Positions 57,553 through 64,000 of a stretch of DNA of 64,000 bases are shown here, one piece after another. Position numbers and translations under genes: made by a program. The notes below the pieces were generated by a model. The model made no database searches. It was not told the origin of the DNA and saw only the letters and a program-made list of their open reading frames with translations. The stretch comes from an uncultured Oscillospiraceae bacterium (GTDB taxonomy: Bacteria; Bacillota; Clostridia; Oscillospirales; Oscillospiraceae). Every line of letters begins with the position of its first letter. The stretch's first letter is position 1. The DNA lies in contig CAKTPI010000002.1 of assembly GCA_934591635.1 (NCBI GenBank), forward strand, positions 62,001 to 126,000, given 5' to 3'.

Positions 57553-58497
57553 TTATTTCTGCCCCATTTTGCTTTCAAAGTGGCGGTCGATTTGCTCAGA
57601 GAATTCCTGTGCGGCATTGTAGCCCAGCTTGCGCTGACGGTTGTTCATGGCGGCCACCTCCAGAATCACGGCCAGATTACGGCCGGCGGTGACCGGAATG
57701 GTGTTCATGGGGATCTTTACCCCCAGAATTTCCATGTACTGATCCTCTAACCCCAGCCGGTCATAGGCCTCCTGGGTGTTCCAGGGGACAATGTTCACCA
57801 CCAGGTTAATCTCGTTTTCCGTCCGCACAGCACCCATGCCGAAAAGCTTCGCCACATTGATGATGCCAATGCCCCGCAGCTCAATATAATTGCGAATCAG
57901 CTCCGGTGCGGTGCCAATGAGGGAGGTGTCGGAGACTTTGCGAATTTCCACGCCGTCATCGGCAATCAGCCGGTGGCCGCGCTTGAGCAGCTCCAGGGCG
58001 GTCTCGCTTTTGCCTACGCCGCTGTCACCGATCAGCAGCAGCCCCTCGCCGTAGACCTCCACCAGGACACCGTGACGGGTGATCCGGGGGGCCAAGGCAG
58101 AGCGCAGGTAGGTAATAAGGCTGGAAGCCAGCGAGGCGGTGGCCTCGCCGGAGCGCAGAATGGTAATACCGTGCTTTTTGGCCATTTCCAGACATTGCTC
58201 ATCCACCGGGAAATTCCGGGCAATTACCAGCGCAGGCGGTTTATAGGAGAAGAACTGATCGAAAATAGCAGCCCGCTCCTGGGGCGTTTTTTTCAGGATA
58301 TAGCTGACCTCTACGTTGCCCAGAATCTGCAGGCGCATGGGCTCGAAGTAGTCAAAATAGCCAGCCAGCTGTAAACCGGGCCGGGCCACATCCTCCACCG
58401 TCAGGCGGATGCTCTCATAATCCGGCGCAGCGTAGGCAATGTCCAGTTTGAAGTCCTTTACCAGCTCGGTCAGCGGAATACTGTATATTTCACTCAT
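57553..58497 (-). CDS. hprK: HPr kinase/phosphorylase
   Basis: A 314-residue bifunctional enzyme that phosphorylates and dephosphorylates HPr at Ser46, the switch of carbon catabolite control in Firmicutes. Landmarks: SSLITYLRSALAPRITRHGVLVEV (His142), P-loop LLLIGDSGVGKSETALEL (GDSGVGKS 157-164), RGHRLIADDGVEI, the family signature ELRGIGIINVAKLFG and the end with IPVTAGRNLAVILEVAAMNNRQRK. ATG 58497 has SD GGAGG eight bases away; the frame extends five codons upstream. Confidence 0.95.
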   Translation of the reverse strand: MSEIYSIPLTELVKDFKLDIAYAAPDYESIRLTVEDVARPGLQLAGYFDYFEPMRLQILGNVEVSYILKKTPQERAAIFDQFFSYKPPALVIARNFPVDEQCLEMAKKHGITILRSGEATASLASSLITYLRSALAPRITRHGVLVEVYGEGLLLIGDSGVGKSETALELLKRGHRLIADDGVEIRKVSDTSLIGTAPELIRNYIELRGIGIINVAKLFGMGAVRTENEINLVVNIVPWNTQEAYDRLGLEDQYMEILGVKIPMNTIPVTAGRNLAVILEVAAMNNRQRKLGYNAAQEFSEQIDRHFESKMGQK

Positions 58498-58529
58498 GGT
58501 GGAATCCTCCATCTGCTTGTGTATTTTTT

Positions 58530-58557
58530 ATTATACCAGCCTTACAGGGAATATCAA
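58530..58557 (-). promoter_or_regulatory. hprK promoter
   Basis: On the minus strand TTGATA (58552-58557), 16-bp spacer, TATAAT (58530-58535). Confidence 0.8.
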
Positions 58558-58768
58558 CAATTTTTACAAAATAACAGATATTATCAATTTTTAAATTGAT
58601 AATTTTACAAATGTATGATAATTTCATAATACATAGTTTTAATGTGTATATTATTTCTAACATAAATGATAATAAGCTGCTATACAGTGACGTTTTGCGA
58701 GAAGTTTTTGCATATCTGCCAACTGCAATATGTGACAATATAAAGCAAATTATATGGAGGGAAAAGAT

Positions 58769-58895
58769 ATGAAGTATACAACGTTGGGAATAGTGATGCA
58801 TGCTGAATATAATGCAGGATGTGGAAGAACTGGAGACTATTGAGAGTCCTGTGTACGTAATTGCTGGCGGAAATGTTATTCTCATTTGTAAGTAA
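58769..58895 (+). pseudogene. Frameshifted short peptide gene, RiPP-precursor-like
   Basis: A strong SD (GGAGGG) precedes ATG 58769, which opens MKYTTLGIVMHAEYN and stops at 58843. From ATG 58800 a second frame runs to 58895: MLNIMQDVEELETIESPVYV, then IAGGNVILICK. Deleting a single base near 58799 joins them into a 41-residue peptide with an acidic leader-like middle (QDVEELETIESP) and a hydrophobic core with one cysteine. Such size, composition and position before an ABC exporter recall ribosomally made peptide precursors. The rest of the gap 58558-58768 is very AT-rich and shows no gene. The RiPP reading is an inference. Confidence 0.4.
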
Positions 58896-58914
58896 CTGAT
58901 TATCTACTCTTTCG

Positions 58915-58942
58915 AGGCGGTGTGGGGCACCTCACACCGCCT
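58915..58942 (+). promoter_or_regulatory. Hairpin between the peptide frame and the exporter gene
   Basis: AGGCGGTGTG (58915-58924) pairs exactly with CACACCGCCT (58933-58942). No T-tract. Partial attenuators at this position are common between precursor and downstream genes of peptide operons. Confidence 0.7.
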
Positions 58943-58973
58943 TGGAAAATCCTCAGAAAGTTGGAGCAAATTG

Positions 58974-60237
58974 ATGAAAGAGATTTTTACGGCATCGCAA
59001 GAGAAAAAAGTGGAATCCCAGGCAATCTCGCATTGGATGCGTATGCAGGCATTGGCAGAACTGCCGCTGCTGGTTATACTTGCGGTCGTTGTCTGTTTAT
59101 CCGCTGCGGCGGATATTATGGTGGCGTATGTACTGAAGATGTTCACAGATGCTGCCGCCGGGGAGACGACATTTCCGCTGAGAAACATAGTGGTAATTGC
59201 TGCCTGTGTGTTAGTGGGAGTGGGTATTACTGCGATAACTTCGGCCTTTTTAAAAGCCAAAATTCAAGGACGCATTGAGATCAATATTCGTCAGCAAATT
59301 TTGACAAGCGTCTTAAATGGGGAATATTCTCAGGTGCAGCAGCTTCACACGGGAGATACCTTGACGAAACTGACCAGCGATGCTGCTGCTGTCGCAGAAT
59401 ACTATCCTCGTGTCGCAACAGATATTGTGGGTAGTGCGCTGCAATTTCTGCTGGCAGTTATTGCCATTTTCCTATTAAATTTCAAAGTGGCGCTGCTGAT
59501 TACTGTTGTGATGCCACTGCTTGTTTTAGCCATTAGTTTGTTTAATACACCCATTGGCAGGGCAGATGAGCGCCAGAAGCGGGAAGAGGAAAAGAGTCGG
59601 GTTTTGATACAAGAGTATCTGGATTTAAATAAATTGATTAAGCTTTTTGGCGTCCAATCTCGATGCCTGGCTAATACTGGTTGCCAATTTGAAAAAACAT
59701 ATAAAAGCAAGATTTACTTTGGCATCTGGGATGGCGTTGCTTCTTTTTTGAATAGCATGGTTGGAAACGCAATTTTACTGATTACGTTGGGCGGCGGCGC
59801 TTACCTTGCAATTAAGGGCGAGACAACCGTTGGAACCGTCACTGTTTTCTGACAGCATTCGAAATAATATTACACTGTTTGATGTGCCTGTGGATGAGGA
59901 TCGTTTTGCGAAGGCTGTAAACATGGCCCTTGTGGATGCCTTTGCTTCTGATTTTCCAAACGGCTATGATATTTTAATCGGCCAGCATGGAAGTACCGTA
60001 TCCAGTGGCCAGGCACAGCGGATTGCAATTGCCCGTGCAATTTATTGGAACAGCGATATTATGATTTTTGATGAACCAACTTCCAACCTCGATAGAACTT
60101 CTGTTGATATATTGAAGAAGTCCATTCGGCAGCTGAAGCAGGATAAAATTGTAATTGTGATCTCTCATGAACAATCTTTTGAGAGCGCATGCGACGTTTG
60201 CTATCATTTGGAGGAAGGAAAACTGAAGCAGATATAG
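58974..60237 (+). pseudogene. ABC exporter with the Walker A region deleted
   Basis: The first 290 codons (58974-59852) encode a type-I exporter membrane domain with six helices (LLVILAVVVCLSAAADIMV, IVVIAACVLVGVGITAITSAF and others) and the coupling region LKAKIQGRIEINIRQQILTS. After TVGTVTVF the frame stops. The next sequence, in another frame, resumes at LFSDSIRNNITLFDVPVDE, the segment that follows the Q-loop, and continues through the signature STVSSGQAQRIAIARAIYW, Walker B DIMIFDEPTSNLD and VIVISHEQSFE to 60237. Roughly 100-150 codons, including Walker A and Q-loop, are gone. The exporter cannot be functional. The remaining halves are well conserved, so the deletion looks recent. SD TTGGAGC precedes ATG 58974. 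Confidence 0.85.
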
Positions 60238-60247
60238 CTATTAATAA

Positions 60248-60273
60248 AAAATGCAAAAAAAAGCTTGCATTTT
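60248..60273 (+). terminator. Weak terminator after the broken exporter, overlapping the rpmB -35 box
   Basis: AAAATGCAA (60248-60256) pairs with TTGCATTTT (60265-60273). The right arm contains the TTGCAT used as the -35 element of the next promoter. Confidence 0.5.
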
Positions 60274-60293
60274 CGGGGGAAATCTGATATCAT
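60265..60293 (+). promoter_or_regulatory. rpmB promoter
   Basis: TTGCAT (60265-60270), 17-bp spacer, TATCAT (60288-60293). The leader then contains a small hairpin AGGCG-TAAG-CGCCT (60298-60311) before the gene. Confidence 0.75.
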
Positions 60294-60359
60294 ATTCAGG
60301 CGTAAGCGCCTAAAGGGCGCAGGCTAGAAAAGTAATCATTCGGATGGGAGGTGCAATGA

Positions 60360-60548
60360 ATGGCGAAGTGTGATTTTTGTGGTAAGGGCGTTACCTTTGG
60401 TATTAAGGTCTCTCACTCCCACAGACGTTCCAATCGCGAGTGGAAGCCCAATGTGAAGCGGGTCAAGGCAGTCGTGAACGGAACTCCCTGCCATGTGTAC
60501 GCTTGTACCAGATGCCTCCGTTCCAATAAGGTTGAGCGGGCCATCTGA
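60360..60548 (+). CDS. rpmB: 50S ribosomal protein L28
   Basis: A 62-residue protein: MAKCDFCGKGVTFGIKVSHS, HRRSNREWKPNVKRVKAVVN, and ACTRCLRSNKVERAI. The CxxC pairs (CDFC, CTRC) mark the zinc-binding C+ form. SD GGGAGG precedes ATG 60360. It stands alone between its own promoter and terminator, as rpmB commonly does in Firmicutes. Confidence 0.96.
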   Translation: MAKCDFCGKGVTFGIKVSHSHRRSNREWKPNVKRVKAVVNGTPCHVYACTRCLRSNKVERAI

Positions 60549-60567
60549 TTTTACTGGCATATAAAAT

Positions 60568-60598
60568 ACGCTGCTGATTTTCTTCGGCAGCGTTTTTT
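60568..60598 (+). terminator. rpmB terminator
   Basis: ACGCTGC (60568-60574) pairs with GCAGCGT (60587-60593), followed by TTTTT. Confidence 0.88.
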
Positions 60599-60629
60599 AT
60601 TCTCATTTTCTATCCCTAATAAAAATTTT

Positions 60630-60657
60630 GCCGAGTATGCGTTTTTGCATACCCGGC
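60630..60657 (-). terminator. Terminator of the YitT-family gene
   Basis: GCCGAGTATGC (60630-60640) and GCATACCCGGC (60647-60657) pair with one G-T/C-A mismatch; on the minus strand it is followed by AAAATTTTTATT. Confidence 0.82.
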
Positions 60658-60662
60658 ATTCT

Positions 60663-61625
60663 TTATTTCTGCTTGACGCTGGTGCCCATCACATCGGAAA
60701 TTTCCGTGACAGTGATGAAGGCGGTACTGTCGATAGAGGTGACCAGCTTCTTGACCCGGGGAATCTGGAAGCGGTTCACCACAAAGTAGATGACGCACTT
60801 ATCTGCCCCGGAAAAATAGCCCTTGGCACTGATTTGGGTGATGCCGCGGCCAAACTCATCGGAGAGGGCACGGCAGATATCCTCTTCCATTTGGGTGACG
60901 ATCATGACGGATTTTGCCTTATCCAGACCCTCTACGATGAAGTCCACGGTTTTGTTGCCCACAAAGTAGGTAATGATGGAATACAGCGGCAGTACCCAGC
61001 TGCCCCAGATGACGCCGATGAAGATGTAAAGAATGACGTTGTAGGCCATGACAAAGGAGCCAACGGTGAGGCCCAGCCCCTTTGCAAAGATAACGGCCAT
61101 GACTTCAATACCGTCGATGGCTCCGCCCCAGCGGATGGTCAGGCCGCTGCCCACGCCGGACACCAATCCGCCGAAAATGGCGCACAGCAGCAAGTCCGTC
61201 CCGGCAAAGGGGGAGGCGGTGGAAACATCCACCGGCAGCACATTGGTGATCAGGAAAGAGGCGGCAGAGTAAATCAGCACGGCCCAAATGGAGTACGCCG
61301 TAAAGCACCAGCCCTGCTTTTTCAGGCCGAAGAGAAACAACGGGACGTTCAGAATCACCAGAAACAGCGACAGCGTATATTCCGGCGGTGTGGCCTGCCA
61401 CAGCAGCATGGAGGTGCCGGAGATGCCGCTGTCATACAGATGCACCGGCGCCAGAAACATGGTAACACCGATGGCGTTAATCGTACCGGCCGCAATCAGC
61501 AGCAGAAAATTCTGCCACCGCAGCTGCTTCAGGGAATCCAGTCCGGCCCTTCGGGAAAAGCTTTGCAGTCGTTCCTTGGCCGTTTTTTTAGGGGGGTGCT
61601 TCTTTGCTTGCTTTGCAGTTTTCAT
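60663..61625 (-). CDS. YitT-family membrane protein (DUF161/DUF2179)
   Basis: A 320-residue protein. A basic N-terminus (about 35 residues) is followed by five or six helices with the YitT landmarks NFLLLIAAGTINAIGVTMFLA, VHLYDSGISGTSMLL, FGGLVSGVGSGLTIRWGGAIDGIEVMAV, then a cytoplasmic DUF2179 domain from about 230 (KAKSVMIVTQMEEDICRAL, ITQISAKGYFSGADKCVIYF). The family is widespread in Firmicutes and its function is not established. SD AAGGAGAG precedes ATG 61625; separated from gpsA by only 23 bp, so cotranscription is likely. Confidence 0.92.
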   Translation of the reverse strand: MKTAKQAKKHPPKKTAKERLQSFSRRAGLDSLKQLRWQNFLLLIAAGTINAIGVTMFLAPVHLYDSGISGTSMLLWQATPPEYTLSLFLVILNVPLFLFGLKKQGWCFTAYSIWAVLIYSAASFLITNVLPVDVSTASPFAGTDLLLCAIFGGLVSGVGSGLTIRWGGAIDGIEVMAVIFAKGLGLTVGSFVMAYNVILYIFIGVIWGSWVLPLYSIITYFVGNKTVDFIVEGLDKAKSVMIVTQMEEDICRALSDEFGRGITQISAKGYFSGADKCVIYFVVNRFQIPRVKKLVTSIDSTAFITVTEISDVMGTSVKQK

Positions 61626-61648
61626 AGGCGCTCTCCTTATCGTGTTGT

Positions 61649-62650
61649 TTATGCCCAGCCGGCGTCCTCGCTTTCGGATTTCCGTTGGCGGGTCAGCAGG
61701 GAAGTGACGGCTTTTCGTGCATCCACATCCTCATACAGCACCTGATAGGCGGCATGGATGATGGGCATGTCCACCTGTTCCCGCTGGCAAAGCTCCCAGG
61801 CAGACTTGGCGGCGTAGTAACCCTCCACCACGGCGCCAACCTGCTCCATGGCTTCCTTGGGCGTATAGCCTTGGCCAATCAGCATGCCGGCCCGGTTATT
61901 CCGGGAGTGGAGGGAGGTGCAGGTGACGATCAGGTCGCCGATGCCGGACAGACCGGCCAAGGTGTCCTTCTGTGCCCCCAGGGAGACGCCCAGACGGGCC
62001 ATCTCAGTCAGGCCCCGGGTCATGAGCATGGCCTTGGTATTGTCTCCAAAGCCCATCCCGGCGGCCACACCGGCGCACAGCGCAATCACATTTTTCAGTG
62101 CACCGCCCAGCTCGGCCCCAATGATATCCGGGCTGGTATACACGCGGAAGGTATCGGACATAAAGGCATCCTGCACGAATTCCGCCATGTTCCGGTCGCC
62201 GCAGGCGGCCAGACAGCCGGTGGGAAGACCGATGCCCACTTCCTCGGCGTGGCAGGGCCCGGTGAGGGCCACGATTTTCCCGTGCCCGGTCTCCTGCGCT
62301 ACTACCTGGCTCATTCGAAGCAGGGTGCCCTCTTCAATCCCCTTGGTGACGGATACCACCACGGTGTCCGGTGCCAGGTAGGGGGCAACGGTTTTGCAGA
62401 CGGAACGAATGGGAAAAGAGGGGCAAGCGATGACGACCATCTGGCAGCCCTCTACACATTTTGGGTCGGCGGAGAGCTGGAGTGCTTCCGGCAGTGCCAC
62501 CTGGGCCAGCCGGGGATTGACATGGCTTTCCCGAATCTCCGCGGCCCGCGCCTCGCTCCTGCACCAGAGCGTGGTGTCGTGGCCGTTTTTGCACAGCAGC
62601 GTTGCCAGGGCAGTCCCCCAGGCACCGGAGCCGATGACAGCAGTTTTCAT
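61649..62650 (-). CDS. gpsA: NAD(P)-dependent glycerol-3-phosphate dehydrogenase
   Basis: A 333-residue cytoplasmic enzyme reducing dihydroxyacetone phosphate to sn-glycerol-3-phosphate for phospholipid synthesis. Landmarks: VIGSGAWGTALATLLCKNGH (Rossmann loop), VVSVTKGIEEGTLLRMSQV, ALTGPCHAEEVG, ELGGALKNVIALCAGVAAGMGFGDNTKA (catalytic Lys region) and LAGLSGIGDLIVTCTSLHSRNNRAG. Overlaps plsY by 4 bp, forming the der-plsY-gpsA order common in Clostridia and Bacilli; the plsY product uses its product. Confidence 0.96.
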   Translation of the reverse strand: MKTAVIGSGAWGTALATLLCKNGHDTTLWCRSEARAAEIRESHVNPRLAQVALPEALQLSADPKCVEGCQMVVIACPSFPIRSVCKTVAPYLAPDTVVVSVTKGIEEGTLLRMSQVVAQETGHGKIVALTGPCHAEEVGIGLPTGCLAACGDRNMAEFVQDAFMSDTFRVYTSPDIIGAELGGALKNVIALCAGVAAGMGFGDNTKAMLMTRGLTEMARLGVSLGAQKDTLAGLSGIGDLIVTCTSLHSRNNRAGMLIGQGYTPKEAMEQVGAVVEGYYAAKSAWELCQREQVDMPIIHAAYQVLYEDVDARKAVTSLLTRQRKSESEDAGWA

Positions 62651-63273
62651 TGCTTTTTCCCCTTCTTGAAGAATTCGGTCTTGCGCTCCTGCTTGTGAAT
62701 CAGCCGGTCAATATTGTCTCGGTGCATGCAGATGGCAAGCAGGCACAGCACGCCGCATCCGGCCACAGCCAGCCCCCGGTCATGATGCCATAGGGCAAAA
62801 CTGATAAACACAGTCAGGGAGCCCAGAATAGAGCCGAGGGAAACATAGCGGCTCAGCCCATAGGTCACGGCAAATACGGCGGTGGACACCAACCCCACTC
62901 GCCAGTCCAGCATCATTGCGCTGGCAATGCCGCACACGATGCCCTTGCCGCCGTGAAAGCCCAACAGGGCAGGAAAATCGTGCCCCAGTCCCACAGCAAT
63001 TGCCGCCAGGACGGCACCCTCCAGCCCATAGCCCAGGGGTGAAAACAGGTATCGGCCCAAGGCACAGGCCACAACAGCCTTGGCCGCGTCAATGCCGAAA
63101 ACCAGCAGCCCGGTGAGCGCGCCATAGTTTCGGCAGAAGTTGGTAAAACCCGCGTTGCCGCTTCCGTGGCGGCGAACATCATCGTGGGCAATCATTTTGG
63201 AAATCAAAATGGCACCGTTGAGGTTACCCAGCAGGTAGCTTACCGCAACGGTAATCACAGCCCGAATGAACAT
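62647..63273 (-). CDS. plsY: Acyl-phosphate:glycerol-3-phosphate acyltransferase
   Basis: A 208-residue membrane protein with about five helices, acylating glycerol-3-phosphate at sn-1 from acyl-phosphate. PlsY motifs: YLLGNLNGAILISKM and VRRHGSGNAGFTNFCRNYG (motif 1), FGIDAAKAVVACALG, LGHDFPALLGFHGGKGIVCG (motif 2) and LSRYVSLGSILGSL (motif 3). Substrate comes from the gpsA product next door. SD AAGGAGGAA precedes ATG 63273. Confidence 0.95.
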   Translation of the reverse strand: MFIRAVITVAVSYLLGNLNGAILISKMIAHDDVRRHGSGNAGFTNFCRNYGALTGLLVFGIDAAKAVVACALGRYLFSPLGYGLEGAVLAAIAVGLGHDFPALLGFHGGKGIVCGIASAMMLDWRVGLVSTAVFAVTYGLSRYVSLGSILGSLTVFISFALWHHDRGLAVAGCGVLCLLAICMHRDNIDRLIHKQERKTEFFKKGKKQ

Positions 63274-63279
63274 GAAAAA

Positions 63280-64000
63280 TTATTCCTCCTTGTCGCCCTT
63301 CTGGCGGATGGTAATGCGTACCGGGGTGCCCATGAGACCGAAGACCTCACGAATCTGGTTTTCCAGATACCGCTGATAGGAGAAGTGGAACAGCCGGGCA
63401 TCGTTGCAGAAGATGACAAAGTGGGGGGGCTTGGAGCTGGCCTGGGTCATATAGTAGATTTTCAGGCGGCGGCCCTTATCCGTGGGGGGCTGCACCCGGG
63501 CGGTGGCATCTGCCAGGACGCTGTTCAGAGCGCCGGTGGTGATGCGCTTGGTATTCTGGGCGTACACGTCCTGAATCACCTGGAACAGCTTGTCCACCCG
63601 CTGCCCTGTCAGGGCGGACAGGAAGACCACAGGGGCATAGAGCATATAGCTCAACCCCTGGCGCACATCATCTTCCATGTTCTTCATGGTGTTGGTTTCC
63701 TTGTCTTCCACCGCATCCCACTTGTTCACCACGATGATGGCAGCCTTGCCGGCCTCGTGGACAAGACCTGCAATCTTGGTATCCTGCTCGGTGACGCCCT
63801 CGTTGGCATCCACCAGAATCAGGCACACATCCGCTCGGTCAATGGCGTTGATGGAGCGCATGTTGGAGTATTTTTCAATGGCATCGTCCACCTTGCTCTT
63901 GCGGCGCATACCGGCAGTGTCGATGAAGCAGTATTTTCCGGTTTCGTTTTCAAAATAAGAGTCGATGGCATCCCGGGTGGTACCGGCCACATTGGATACA
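63280..64000 (-). CDS. der: Ribosome-assembly GTPase Der (3' part, N-terminal portion beyond the window)
   Basis: About 240 C-terminal residues of the double-GTPase Der/EngA. Visible are NVAGTTRDAID (switch I of the second G domain), CFIDTAGMRRKSKV (DTAG), IIVVNKWDAVEDK (NKWD), FLSALTGQRVDKL (SAL) and the C-terminal KH-like domain with YYMTQASSKPPHFVIFCND and YLENQIREVFGLMGTPVRI. The first G domain and the second P-loop lie to the right of the window. It ends 6 bp before plsY. Confidence 0.96.
   Translation of the reverse strand, partial: VSNVAGTTRDAIDSYFENETGKYCFIDTAGMRRKSKVDDAIEKYSNMRSINAIDRADVCLILVDANEGVTEQDTKIAGLVHEAGKAAIIVVNKWDAVEDKETNTMKNMEDDVRQGLSYMLYAPVVFLSALTGQRVDKLFQVIQDVYAQNTKRITTGALNSVLADATARVQPPTDKGRRLKIYYMTQASSKPPHFVIFCNDARLFHFSYQRYLENQIREVFGLMGTPVRITIRQKGDKEE

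Overview
The window looks like a chromosomal segment of a low-to-mid-GC Clostridia bacterium, most likely an Oscillospiraceae/Ruminococcaceae-type gut anaerobe. The evidence is Gram-positive-style Shine-Dalgarno sites and sigma-A promoters, an HprK kinase, a zinc-type L28, the der-plsY-gpsA order, a Bce-type two-component/ABC module, YitT, and tRNAs with encoded CCA. Assignment is by gene content only; no species is claimed.

Layout. (1) 1-3510 is AT-richer, decayed accessory DNA: the tail of an unrecognised ORF, a PNPOx-family pseudogene, a helix-turn-helix (HTH) protein flanked by short direct repeats, and an AbiH-family candidate anti-phage protein with an N-terminal zinc ribbon. (2) 3398-14022 is a 10.4-kb cassette bracketed by two diverged direct copies of the 3' end of the abiH gene, with an IS66 remnant on the left and an IS3-family remnant on the right. 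It carries a complete family-5 ABC importer, an MFS transporter, a LacI regulator and a beta-lactamase-fold serine hydrolase. They form one operon behind a strong promoter whose start point lies in a CG-centred LacI-type operator. (3) 14064-15746 is a phosphohexomutase. (4) 15881-25638 is a Wzx/Wzy-type surface polysaccharide operon: leader ORF, PglF-type dehydratase, three GT4 enzymes, polymerase, flippase, TupA-like ATP-grasp and GNAT. (5) 25765-28851 holds short housekeeping or unassigned genes: alpha/beta hydrolase, uridine phosphorylase family, two unknowns and a GIY-YIG protein.

(6) 28891-49526 is the most striking region, a roughly 20-kb co-directional operon for a probably acetylated exopolysaccharide. 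It combines a processive BcsA-like GT2 (no PilZ domain), a BcsB-like partner, a 4-TM protein with a dead GGDEF site but intact RxxD I-site, a DUF2334 deacetylase-like protein, a thioredoxin-GH8 fusion, an MBOAT O-acyltransferase, an SGNH protein with three tandem ConA/LamG-like domains, GT-C-like membrane proteins (one internally duplicated), a UDP-GlcNAc 2-epimerase and a GtrB-like GT2. The logic resembles the C. difficile ccs acetylated-cellulose operon, the Wss system and Pel regulation, but this set is not an architecture I recognise. A structured non-coding stretch precedes it.

(7) 49583-54348 is a Bce-type antimicrobial-peptide sensing and resistance module: response regulator, kinase, a 33-codon membrane peptide, ATPase and permease. 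(8) 54353-58557, minus strand, holds a metallophosphoesterase, tRNA-Trp and tRNA-Met(CAT), an S51 peptidase-like protein, an RluA pseudouridine synthase and hprK. (9) 58769-60237 is a decayed unit resembling a RiPP locus: a frameshifted short peptide, a hairpin, and an ABC exporter whose Walker A region is deleted. (10) 60265-64000 holds rpmB, yitT-like, gpsA, plsY and the 3' part of der.
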